Shown here in pieces: positions 7,198 through 12,791 of a DNA stretch of 12,791 bases. Each line of letters opens with the position of its first letter. The first letter of the stretch is position 1. The translations under genes were made by a program, and so were the position numbers. Origin of the DNA: Acetobacteraceae bacterium (GTDB taxonomy: Bacteria; Pseudomonadota; Alphaproteobacteria; Acetobacterales; Acetobacteraceae); the NCBI GenBank assembly GCA_947476855.1, contig CANJSR010000097.1, positions 1 to 12,791 on the forward strand. The letters are read 5' to 3'. The notes under the pieces were generated by a model. That model ran no database searches. It was given only the letters and a program-made list of their open reading frames with translations, and had not been told where the DNA came from.

Positions 7198-8772
7198 ATG
7201 TCCGATATCGTCCCGATCCGGCGCGCCTTGATCTCGGTTTCCGATAAGGCCGGGCTTGTGCCCCTGGCCCAGGCGCTGGCGGCGGCCGGGGTGGAAATCC
7301 TCTCGACCGGCGGGTCCGCCCGCGCGCTGCGGGAGGCGGGGGTGCCGGTGAAGGAGGTCTCCGACCATACCGGCTTCCCGGAAATCCTGGACGGGCGGGT
7401 CAAGACGCTGGTGCCGCAGATCCATGGCGGCATCCTGGGGCGGCGGGACCTGGAGACGCATCGGACGCAGATGGCGGAACACGATATCGCCCCGATCGAC
7501 CTGGTGGCGGTGAACCTGTACCCGTTCGAGGCGACGGTGGCCCGTGGCGCGGCCGATGATGACTGTGTCGAGAACATCGACATCGGCGGGCCGGCGCTGA
7601 TCCGGGCGGCGGCGAAGAACCATGATTTCGTGACGGTGCTGACCGACCCGTTGCAGTACGACGCGGTGCTGGAAGATTTGAAGACCCAGGGCGGCACGGG
7701 TCTGGCCCTGCGCCGGCGGCTGGCCGGGGAAGCCTATGCTCGGACGGCGGCCTATGACGCCGCGATCGCCGAATGGTTTGCTGGGAAGCGAGGCGATCTG
7801 CTGCCGCAACGCCTGACGATCGCCGGGTCGCTGCGCCAGGTGCTGCGCTATGGCGAGAACCCGCACCAGACCGCCGGATTCTACGTCAACGGCAACCGCC
7901 CGGGCGTCGCCACGGCGAGGCAGGTCCAGGGCAAGGAATTGTCCTACAACAACCTGAACGACACCGATGCCGCGTTCGAATGCGTGGCCGAGTTCGATGC
8001 CCCGACGGTGGTCATCGTCAAGCACGCCAATCCCTGCGGCGTCGCGACGGCGGACAGCCTGGCCGGCGCGTGGGAGGCGGCGTTGCGCTGCGACCCGGTC
8101 TCGGCCTTCGGGGGTATCGTCGCGGTGAACCGGGTGCTGGACGCGGCCGCTGCCGAGAAGATCGCCGCGATCTTCACCGAGGTGATCGTGGCACCCGACG
8201 CGGATGAGGCCGCGATGGCGATCCTGGCCCGGAAGAAGAATTTGCGGCTGCTGCTGACCGGCGGGATGCCCGATCCGGCGGCGCCGGGACTGACGTATCG
8301 CAGCCTCGCGGGCGGGTTCCTGGCGCAGAGCCGCGATTCCGGGCGGATTGGGGCAGGGGATGTGAAGGTCGTGACCAAGCGGGCGCCGACGCCGGCGGAA
8401 CTCGCGGACCTGATCTTCGCGTTCAAGGTCTGCAAGCACGTGAAGTCCAACGCGATCATCTACGCCAAGGCGGGCGCGGCGGTCGGGATTGGCGCGGGGC
8501 AGATGAGCCGGGTCGATTCGGCCCGCATCGCGGCCTGGAAAAGCGAGGAAGCCGCCAAGGCCGCCGGCCTGACCGGGCGGCTGACCGAGGGCAGCGTCGT
8601 TGCCTCGGATGCGTTCTTCCCCTTCGCCGATGGGCTGGAGGCGGCGGTGGCCGCGGGCGCCACGGCAGTGATTCAGCCGGGTGGGTCGATCCGGGACAAT
8701 GAGGTGATCGCGGCGGCGGATGCGGCCGGGGTTGCGATGGTGTTCACGGGGATGCGGCATTTTCGGCATTGA
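7198..8772 (+). CDS. purH: Bifunctional AICAR formyltransferase/IMP cyclohydrolase
   Basis: PurH carries out the last two steps of purine synthesis: it formylates AICAR with 10-formyl-THF, then closes the ring to IMP. The 524-residue length is normal. The IMP cyclohydrolase (MGS-like) domain at about 1-150 shows [41 protein letters not shown] and [17 protein letters not shown]. The transformylase domain follows, with [24 protein letters not shown] and VKHANPCG with the catalytic pair K275-H276, then SAFGGI. It ends in the typical [11 protein letters not shown] instead of HP in the KTL-P-IHGG motif is, as I recall, common in alphaproteobacteria. The ATG at 7198 is chosen over an in-frame GTG at 7144, since homologues start at about this point. 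A hairpin follows the stop. Confidence 0.97.
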   Translation: MSDIVPIRRALISVSDKAGLVPLAQALAAAGVEILSTGGSARALREAGVPVKEVSDHTGFPEILDGRVKTLVPQIHGGILGRRDLETHRTQMAEHDIAPIDLVAVNLYPFEATVARGAADDDCVENIDIGGPALIRAAAKNHDFVTVLTDPLQYDAVLEDLKTQGGTGLALRRRLAGEAYARTAAYDAAIAEWFAGKRGDLLPQRLTIAGSLRQVLRYGENPHQTAGFYVNGNRPGVATARQVQGKELSYNNLNDTDAAFECVAEFDAPTVVIVKHANPCGVATADSLAGAWEAALRCDPVSAFGGIVAVNRVLDAAAAEKIAAIFTEVIVAPDADEAAMAILARKKNLRLLLTGGMPDPAAPGLTYRSLAGGFLAQSRDSGRIGAGDVKVVTKRAPTPAELADLIFAFKVCKHVKSNAIIYAKAGAAVGIGAGQMSRVDSARIAAWKSEEAAKAAGLTGRLTEGSVVASDAFFPFADGLEAAVAAGATAVIQPGGSIRDNEVIAAADAAGVAMVFTGMRHFRH

Positions 8773-8781
8773 GAGGGTCGG

Positions 8782-8809
8782 TCCGGGCGGTGGTCTCACA
8801 CCGCCGGGG
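8782..8809 (+). terminator. Hairpin after purH, possible terminator
   Basis: GGCGGTG (8786-8792) and CACCGCC (8799-8805) pair perfectly around a six-base loop, with three more outer pairs (one of them G-T) beyond a G-G mismatch. There is no T-tract, so termination may be inefficient or Rho-assisted. It begins ten bases after the purH stop. Confidence 0.5.
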
Positions 8810-8826
8810 CCTCTATATGTAAGGGT

Positions 8827-9195
8827 ATGAAACGCCTCGGCCTGATTGCCGCGCTGATCGCCGTCCTGGCGCAAGGCCTGCTGGGTGGGCTGATGCCGCC
8901 CGCGCGGGCCGACAGGCTTGCCCTGGGCGTGATCTGTGGCGGGGGCGGGCAGGACCAGCCCCCCGATTCGCCGGCCCATGAAGCATTTTGCCGGCTGTGC
9001 CCGGTCTGCGCGATGCCCGATGGAGCCGGACTGCTGGCGGCTGGGGTCCGGATCGACGACCGGATCACGGTCACCCAGGTGGAGATGCGGGACGGGGCGG
9101 CGCATGGCGTCGTCGTGGCGCCGGGTGGAGAGGGGCAGCCGCGGGCGCCGCCGATACATGCCCACGGCCCGAACCTTCCCCCGACTCTCATATAG
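8827..9195 (+). CDS. Small exported cysteine-containing protein, DUF2946-like
   Basis: The 122-residue product has a signal peptide (MKRLGLIAALIAVLAQGLLGG, probable cleavage after ARA at 26-28). Cysteines at 37, 55, 58 and 61 follow, the last three forming a CxxCxxC cluster (FCRLCPVC) with H51 nearby. A C-terminal RAPP motif lies near 106-109, and a His (IHAHG) follows it. This layout matches my recollection of DUF2946 proteins, which often lie beside copper-handling genes. The next gene, 10 bases on, is a PCu(A)C copper chaperone, so a periplasmic metal role is inferred, not shown. AAGGG lies only one base before the ATG, too close for a standard ribosome binding site, and an ATG-TAA start-stop pair (8817-8822) lies just upstream. 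Expression signals here are unusual. Confidence 0.78.
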   Translation: MKRLGLIAALIAVLAQGLLGGLMPPARADRLALGVICGGGGQDQPPDSPAHEAFCRLCPVCAMPDGAGLLAAGVRIDDRITVTQVEMRDGAAHGVVVAPGGEGQPRAPPIHAHGPNLPPTLI

Positions 9196-9205
9196 GACGA
9201 AATCC

Positions 9206-9679
9206 ATGTCACGCTCATTCCTGTTCGCGGCCACCATGGCCGCCGGCCTGCTGGCCAGCGTCGCCGCCTTCGCGCAGCAAGCCACTGTTTCCGTCGATAA
9301 CGCCTGGTCCCGCGCGCAGATCGCCGGGCGCAACGGCGCGATCTTCCTGACCATCACCGACAAGGGGCAGGGGGACCGGTTGCTCAGCGCCAGTTCGCCC
9401 GTCGCCACCCGGGTCGAGTTGCACGAGACCACGATGGACAAGGACGTCATGAAGATGCGGGAGGTGACGATGATGCCCATCGACGCCGGCAAGACCGTGA
9501 CCCTGGCGCCTGGCGGGCTGCACATCATGCTGATGAACCTGAAGGAGCCCCTGAAGGAAGGCGAGTCGGTCCCCCTGACCCTGGTGTTCGAGAAGGCCGG
9601 GGCGGTAACGACCCAGGCCCTGGTCGCCAAGGCGGGCGCGCCCATGCCGGCCGGGGGCCACGGGCACGGCCACAAGTAG
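9206..9679 (+). CDS. PCu(A)C-type periplasmic copper chaperone
   Basis: PCu(A)C proteins bind Cu(I) in the periplasm and help assemble the copper centres of cytochrome c oxidases, usually with Sco/SenC. The 157-residue product has a signal peptide cut after AFA (21-23). The copper motif is exact: H73, ten residues, M84, twenty-one residues, H106-x-M108 (H-X10-M-X21-HXM). A cupredoxin-like beta fold covers about 27-140. The C-terminus is a His-rich tail (GGHGHGHK), common in the family as an extra copper site. The AGGA of the preceding stop region gives a good ribosome binding site, and only 10 bases separate it from the DUF2946-like gene, so they are one operon. A strong hairpin follows. The in-frame opening upstream to 8936 overlaps the previous gene and is rejected. 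Confidence 0.95.
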   Translation: MSRSFLFAATMAAGLLASVAAFAQQATVSVDNAWSRAQIAGRNGAIFLTITDKGQGDRLLSASSPVATRVELHETTMDKDVMKMREVTMMPIDAGKTVTLAPGGLHIMLMNLKEPLKEGESVPLTLVFEKAGAVTTQALVAKAGAPMPAGGHGHGHK

Positions 9680-9684
9680 TGCCG

Positions 9685-9712
9685 TGGGCCAGCGCGAATC
9701 GGCGCTGGCCCA
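9685..9712 (+). terminator. Strong hairpin after the copper operon
   Basis: An 11-bp perfect stem, TGGGCCAGCGC (9685-9695) with GCGCTGGCCCA (9702-9712), has a six-base loop and starts five bases after the PCu(A)C stop. No T-tract follows. It is best read as the end of the copper transcript. Confidence 0.65.
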
Positions 9713-9731
9713 TCCGCCCCGAACATCGTAT

Positions 9732-9740
9732 TGCAGCGCA
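9732..9740 (+). promoter_or_regulatory. TGC-N3-GCA palindrome, possible PhaR-type operator
   Basis: TGC AGC GCA lies 55 bases before the 3-hydroxybutyrate dehydrogenase start. From memory, PhaR regulators of polyhydroxybutyrate metabolism in alphaproteobacteria bind TGC-N3-GCA-type sites. A six-base palindrome of this kind is common by chance in GC-rich DNA, so this is only a candidate. Confidence 0.2.
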
Positions 9741-9752
9741 GCATGAAGGCGA

Positions 9753-9772
9753 CGCGGGCAGTCCCGCCCGCG
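9753..9772 (+). other. Leader hairpin upstream of the hydroxybutyrate dehydrogenase
   Basis: CGCGGGC (9753-9759) pairs with GCCCGCG (9766-9772) around a six-base loop. It ends nine bases before the AGGAG ribosome binding site (9782-9786), which it leaves free. It could stabilise the message or mark a short leader; function is not shown. Confidence 0.35.
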
Positions 9773-9795
9773 CCCCGTAGCAGGAGCGCAGGCCT

Positions 9796-10581
9796 ATGAT
9801 GTTGAAGGGGAAAGTCGCCCTGGTCACCGGCTCGACCAGCGGCATCGGCCTGGGGATCGCCCGGGCTTTCGCGGGCGCCGGCGCCTCGGTCATGCTGAAC
9901 GGCTTCGGCGATCCGGCCGCCATCGAGGCGCTGCGGGCTGGAATCGCCGCCGAATTCGGTGTCGCGGTCGGCTACCACGGCGCCGACCTGACCCAATCCG
10001 CGCAGGTGGCCGCCATGGTTGCGGAAGCCGAAAAGACGCTCGGATCGGTCGATATCCTGGTGAACAATGCCGGGATCCAGTTCGTTGCGAACATTGAGGA
10101 CTTCCCCGACGACAAATGGGACGCGGTGATCGCGCTCAATCTCTCGGCCGTGTTCCGAGGGATGCGGGCGGTGATCCCGGCGATGAAGCAGCGCGGTTGG
10201 GGGCGGATCATCAACATCGCCTCGGCCCACGGCCTGGTCGCCAGCGCCCAGAAAGTCGCCTACGTCGCCGCCAAGCACGGTGTGCTCGGCATGACCAAGG
10301 TTGCGGCGATCGAGACAGCGAACAGCGGCATCACCGTCAACGCGATCTGCCCCGGCTGGGTGCGGACCCCGTTGGTCGAGCGCCAGTTGGAGGCGCGGGC
10401 CGCCGAAACCGGCATCACGGTGGAGGAAGCGGGCCGGCGGTTCTTGTCCGAAAAGCAGCCGATGGCGCAGTTCACCACGCCCGACTCGATCGGAGGGCTG
10501 GCCGTGTTCCTGTGCTCGGACGCCGCGCGGACGATCACCGGCAGCCCGCTTTCGATAGACGGCGGGTGGGTGGCGCAGTAA
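9796..10581 (+). CDS. bdhA: D-3-hydroxybutyrate dehydrogenase
   Basis: It oxidises D-3-hydroxybutyrate to acetoacetate with NAD+ in polyhydroxybutyrate breakdown. It is a 261-residue classical short-chain dehydrogenase, the usual length for the family. The cofactor motif TGSTSGIGLG spans 11-20, NNAG is at 90-93, N115 is present, and the catalytic residues are S143, Y156 and K160. Residues Q95, H145, K153, W188 and Q197 match, one position later, the substrate-binding set described for Pseudomonas fragi hydroxybutyrate dehydrogenase. This makes the call specific within a broad superfamily. The tail GSPLSIDGGWVAQ is also typical. AGGAG at 9782-9786 is a good ribosome binding site. The ATG is doubled, and starting at the second would restore the exact reference numbering. 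No phaA, phaB, phaC or phaZ gene is nearby. Confidence 0.93.
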   Translation: MMLKGKVALVTGSTSGIGLGIARAFAGAGASVMLNGFGDPAAIEALRAGIAAEFGVAVGYHGADLTQSAQVAAMVAEAEKTLGSVDILVNNAGIQFVANIEDFPDDKWDAVIALNLSAVFRGMRAVIPAMKQRGWGRIINIASAHGLVASAQKVAYVAAKHGVLGMTKVAAIETANSGITVNAICPGWVRTPLVERQLEARAAETGITVEEAGRRFLSEKQPMAQFTTPDSIGGLAVFLCSDAARTITGSPLSIDGGWVAQ

Positions 10582-10606
10582 ACGCGGTGCGCGTGTTGGA
10601 GAATGA

Positions 10607-11203
10607 ATGATGACGGAAACCGCCCGGTTCGCGGCGATGATGAACAAATCGGCCGACCTGAAACGCCGGATCGCGACGGAACTCGCGGATGAGGTGATCC
10701 GGGTGGTCGACGCCTGCGAGACGAGTCTCCGCGGCGGCGGCAAGCTGATGTTCTGCGGCAATGGCGGATCGGCCGGGGACAGCATGCATCTGGCGACCGA
10801 GATGCTCATCCGGCTGCGCGGCAGCGTCGAACGACCGTCCATCGCCGCCCTGGCGCTGACGATGGACCCGACCGTGATGGCGGCCTGCGGCAATGACTAC
10901 GGGTTCGACCGTGTGTTTGAACGTCCGCTGCGGGGCCTCGGGCGAAAGGGGGATGTGCTGTTCGGCATCACGACGTCGGGTCGGTCGCCAAACGTCGCGC
11001 TGGCCTTGCAGGCGGCGCGGGAGATGGGGATCGTCACCGTCGGGTTGCTGGGTGGCGTGGGCCAGCCGGCCATGGACCTGTGCGACCATGTGTTGCTGGT
11101 GCCGGACCCTGAAACCGCGCGAATCCAGGAATGCCACATCGCACTGGGTCACGCGGTGATGGAACTGTTGGAAGATCGAATCGTGGCCAACCCTCTGCCG
11201 TGA
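10607..11203 (+). CDS. gmhA: Sedoheptulose-7-phosphate isomerase (SIS domain)
   Basis: GmhA converts sedoheptulose 7-phosphate to D-glycero-D-manno-heptose 7-phosphate, the first step to the ADP- or GDP-heptose used in lipopolysaccharide core or glycans. The 198-residue protein is a single SIS domain of normal size. CGNGGSAGDSMHLATE (50-65) carries H61 and E65; TTSGRSPN (122-129) is the phosphate loop; ETARIQECHIALGH (169-182) carries Q174 and H182. These match the zinc and catalytic residues of E. coli GmhA (H61, E65, Q172, H180). GGAG at 10598-10601 serves two adjacent ATGs (10607 and 10610), with the second better spaced. It follows bdhA by 25 bases, and its stop overlaps the GTG of the epimerase. 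A DiaA-like relative is less likely because the metal set is complete. Confidence 0.92.
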   Translation: MMTETARFAAMMNKSADLKRRIATELADEVIRVVDACETSLRGGGKLMFCGNGGSAGDSMHLATEMLIRLRGSVERPSIAALALTMDPTVMAACGNDYGFDRVFERPLRGLGRKGDVLFGITTSGRSPNVALALQAAREMGIVTVGLLGGVGQPAMDLCDHVLLVPDPETARIQECHIALGHAVMELLEDRIVANPLP

Positions 11204-12171
11204 AGATCCTGGTCACCGGGGCGGCGGGCTTCATCGGCTACCACGTGGCCGAGGCCCTGCTGGGCCGCGGTGACCATGTGATCGGCATCGACAATCTCAA
11301 TGCCTACTACGATGTCGCGCTCAAGCGGGCGCGACTCGGGCGCCTGGACGAGGCAAGGGCGTTTTCCTTCATTGAGGGGGACGTCTCCGACCGGGCGTTC
11401 ATGGACGCGCTGGTGACGGCGCACCCCGACATCACCCATGTCGTGCACCTGGCCGCGCAGGCCGGGGTGCGGCACTCGATGATCGACCCCTACGCCTATG
11501 TGCAGGCCAACGTCATGGGGCACCTGGTCGTGCTGGAGGCGGTGCGCCGCCTGCGCGATGCGAAGCACCTGGTCTATGCCAGCACGTCCTCGGTCTATGG
11601 CGCGAATACCGAGATGCCGTTCCGAGAAACGGATCGGGTTGATACCCCCCTATCCCTGTATGCCGCGACGAAGCGGGCGGATGAGCTGATCAGCCATGCC
11701 TACGGGCATCTGTTCGGGGTGCCGCAGACCGGGCTGCGGTTCTTCACCGTCTATGGGCCCTGGGGCCGGCCGGACATGGCCTATTACAGCTTTGCCCGCG
11801 CGATCATGGCCGGGGAGCCGATCACGCTGTTCGATGGCGGGCGGCTGCGGCGGGATTTCACCTACGTGGACGATATCGTCGCCGGAATCGTGGGTTGCCT
11901 GGATCGGCCGCCGGGTGCGGAGGCGCCGACGCGCCTGCTGAACATCGGCAACCACCAGGCGGAGGAGGTGCTGACCCTGGTCGCCCTTCTGGAGGCTGGT
12001 TTGGAAAAAAAAGCAGTGGTCCGGGAGGCCCCTCGGCCGGCCGCCGACGTCGAGGCGACCTTCGCGGACATCAAGGCTATCGCGGCTTTGACGGGGTTTT
12101 CCCCAGCCACGAAGCTGTCCGAGGGGGTGCCTCGGTTCGTCGCCTGGTTCCGGAAATGGCATCGGATGTGA
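11200..12171 (+). CDS. NAD-dependent sugar-nucleotide epimerase, UDP-glucuronate 4-epimerase-like
   Basis: This is an extended short-chain dehydrogenase that probably interconverts UDP-glucuronate and UDP-galacturonate, a precursor for acidic surface polysaccharide or lipopolysaccharide. The 323-residue product starts with the NAD motif GAAGFIG (7-13), with D31 closing the adenosine pocket. The active site shows YASTSSVYG (126-134) and YAATK (Y154, K158). NLNAYYDVALKRARL (32-46), AQAGVRHS (86-93) and FTVYGPWGRPDMA point to the LpsL/UDP-glucuronate 4-epimerase group. A UDP-glucose 4-epimerase or dTDP-glucose dehydratase is less likely. The GTG start lies inside the gmhA stop (GTGA); the upstream frame to 11131 is only shadow of gmhA. 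The stop is just 20 bases before the -35 of the rRNA promoter, with no hairpin terminator between them. Confidence 0.88.
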   Translation: MKILVTGAAGFIGYHVAEALLGRGDHVIGIDNLNAYYDVALKRARLGRLDEARAFSFIEGDVSDRAFMDALVTAHPDITHVVHLAAQAGVRHSMIDPYAYVQANVMGHLVVLEAVRRLRDAKHLVYASTSSVYGANTEMPFRETDRVDTPLSLYAATKRADELISHAYGHLFGVPQTGLRFFTVYGPWGRPDMAYYSFARAIMAGEPITLFDGGRLRRDFTYVDDIVAGIVGCLDRPPGAEAPTRLLNIGNHQAEEVLTLVALLEAGLEKKAVVREAPRPAADVEATFADIKAIAALTGFSPATKLSEGVPRFVAWFRKWHRM

Positions 12172-12191
12172 AGAAAGTTTGAAATCTCTGC

Positions 12192-12220
12192 TTGACCGGG
12201 TGCGGGGTGACGCTTAGAAG
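12192..12220 (+). promoter_or_regulatory. rRNA operon promoter P1
   Basis: TTGACC (12192-12197), a 17-base spacer and TAGAAG (12215-12220) fit a sigma-70 promoter and the form of alphaproteobacterial rRNA promoters. Transcription would begin near 12227, giving a leader of about 440 bases before the 16S gene. GGTGA (12206-12210) and TCACC (12226-12230) form an inverted repeat around the -10 element. Confidence 0.6.
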
Positions 12221-12253
12221 CCCGTTCACCGCAGCGGACGACGCCTTTCGGGG

Positions 12254-12282
12254 TTGACCTTCCGCTTCGGGTCAGATAGTTT
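12254..12282 (+). promoter_or_regulatory. Possible second rRNA promoter P2
   Basis: A second TTGACC (12254-12259) is followed at 17 bases by TAGTTT (12277-12282), or at 16 bases by ATAGTT. It lies 62 bases after P1, a spacing that suits tandem rRNA promoters. The -10 match is weaker than in P1. Confidence 0.4.
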
Positions 12283-12668
12283 CTCCGGCCTTGGTTGGCA
12301 GGATGGATTCTTGAGGTAAAGTGAACGGTCTACCCGCGAGGGCAGGCTGGATGTTTTGCCTCCGCTCTTTGAAAATTGAAGAGGCTAGGAAGGGATACGA
12401 TGGCGGCGCCTTCGGTATCTTGGCCCTCGCGAGGGGGATGAGATGCGGTCACGGCCGATCTTGATGGTATGGGTTCTCTGAGAGGCTCCGTGCTTGATCG
12501 AGGTTGAGTGACTTGGAGGCGTGGCTGTTTTGTATCTTTTTGATGCGTTACAGTTACGCTTGTGAGGTTCATGGTTCCTTACCCTGCTCGGGTATTGAAT
12601 TGATGACCAAAGATTGGGGCGAGGGTCTGTTCGTTGATGCTGCCGGGTTTAGGCCTGGTGGTTGAGAT
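12283..12668 (+). other. 16S rRNA leader, non-coding
   Basis: This ~390-base stretch has no believable gene; a minus-strand open frame at 12330-12572 looks random. It is less GC-rich than its surroundings, as expected for an rRNA leader. It holds a boxA-like element (12363-12375), a 9-bp long-range inverted repeat (12335-12343 with 12423-12431), a small near-palindrome GCGTTACAGTTACGC near 12545-12560, and GGTT/AACC arms (12660-12663, 12670-12673) straddling the 16S 5' end. The RNase III and final 5' processing sites should lie in its 3' part. Confidence 0.7.
12363..12375 (+). promoter_or_regulatory. boxA-like antitermination element
   Basis: CGCTCTTTGAAAA closely resembles the rRNA boxA (TGCTCTTTAACA in E. 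coli), which recruits NusB-NusE to resist Rho termination. Its place in the leader between the promoters and 16S is the expected one. Confidence 0.65.
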
Positions 12669-12791
12669 GAACCTGAGAGTTTGATCCTGGCTCAGAGCGA
12701 ACGCTGGCGGCATGCTTAACACATGCAAGTCGCACGATCGGGGGTAACTCCGGTAGTGGCGGACGGGTGAGTAACGCGTAGGTATCTGTCC
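12669..12791 (+). rRNA. rrs: 16S ribosomal RNA, 5' fragment
   Basis: The small-subunit rRNA begins near 12669, by alignment of GAGTTTGATCCTGGCTCAG with E. coli position 9 onwards; the window ends about 123 bases in. GCGAACGCTGGCGGCATGC, TAACACATGCAAGTCG and GTGGCGGACGGGTGAGTAAC are the universal or alphaproteobacterial 5' segments. The V1 hairpin is short, with a CGGGG stem capped by a GTAA tetraloop, and the GTAACGCGTAGG wording fits Acetobacteraceae-type sequences. The mature 5' end is inferred and may be off by a few bases. Confidence 0.97.

Noticed and set aside
9753..9772. Riboswitch before bdhA
   Set aside because: Only one 7-bp hairpin is present; it does not cover the ribosome binding site, and no known aptamer pattern is visible.
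7162..10893. Very long (1243-codon) open frame on the minus strand across purH, the copper pair and bdhA
   Set aside because: It is antisense to five well-supported genes, has a low-complexity Arg/Gly/Pro/His-rich product with no domain, and comes from stop-poor complementary codons in GC-rich DNA.
12330..12572. 80-codon minus-strand open frame in the rRNA leader
   Set aside because: It lies in a transcribed rRNA leader, antisense to boxA, with no family resemblance or ribosome binding site of note.
12172..12668. tRNA gene near the rRNA operon
   Set aside because: No cloverleaf with a GGTTCGAATCC-type T-arm is seen; in bacteria the tRNAs normally lie in the 16S-23S spacer, which is outside the window.
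1..12791. CRISPR array, prophage, toxin-antitoxin or defence island
   Set aside because: There are no regularly spaced repeats, integrase, transposase, phage or defence genes; the coding content is core or envelope-related.

Overview
The window comes from a GC-rich alphaproteobacterium, most likely Acetobacteraceae or a close Rhodospirillales relative. The evidence is the first ~120 bases of a 16S rRNA gene at the right edge, with a GAGCGAACGCTGGCGGCATGC start and a GTAACGCGTAGG segment, plus typical alphaproteobacterial housekeeping neighbours (lepB-rnc-era; rpe next to a heparinase II/III-like gene and purH). Family-level placement is from memory of such 16S starts, not from a search.

Left part (1-1592, minus strand): lepB, rnc and the first codons of era form one leftward operon for protein export, double-stranded RNA processing and ribosome maturation. 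A perfect TTGACA -35 lies upstream of lepB. Diverging from it (1769-3480, plus strand) are an exported PRC-barrel protein and an MFS transporter whose GTG start overlaps the PRC stop codon.

Middle part (3543-8772, plus strand): rpe, a heparinase II/III-like protein coupled by an ATGA overlap, a family 4 glycosyltransferase preceded by a large GC-rich inverted repeat, and purH. These join central carbon and purine metabolism with cell-surface glycan functions.

Right part (8827-12171, plus strand): a small cysteine-containing exported protein resembling DUF2946 followed by a PCu(A)C periplasmic copper chaperone (copper delivery to respiratory oxidases), ended by a strong hairpin; then D-3-hydroxybutyrate dehydrogenase (polyhydroxybutyrate or ketone-body use), gmhA (sedoheptulose-7-phosphate isomerase) and a UDP-glucuronate 4-epimerase-like gene coupled to gmhA by a GTGA overlap. 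The last two point to lipopolysaccharide or exopolysaccharide precursors.

From 12172 to the 16S start at about 12669 lies the rRNA promoter and leader: two sigma-70-like promoters, a boxA-like antitermination element and a 9-bp long-range inverted repeat around it. I see no CRISPR array, transposase, integrase or tRNA. Most of the window is ordinary chromosomal core; the most noteworthy points are the copper pair, the inverted-repeat element before the glycosyltransferase, the isolated gmhA-epimerase pair and the organisation of the rrn leader. I did not find a convincing undescribed system.
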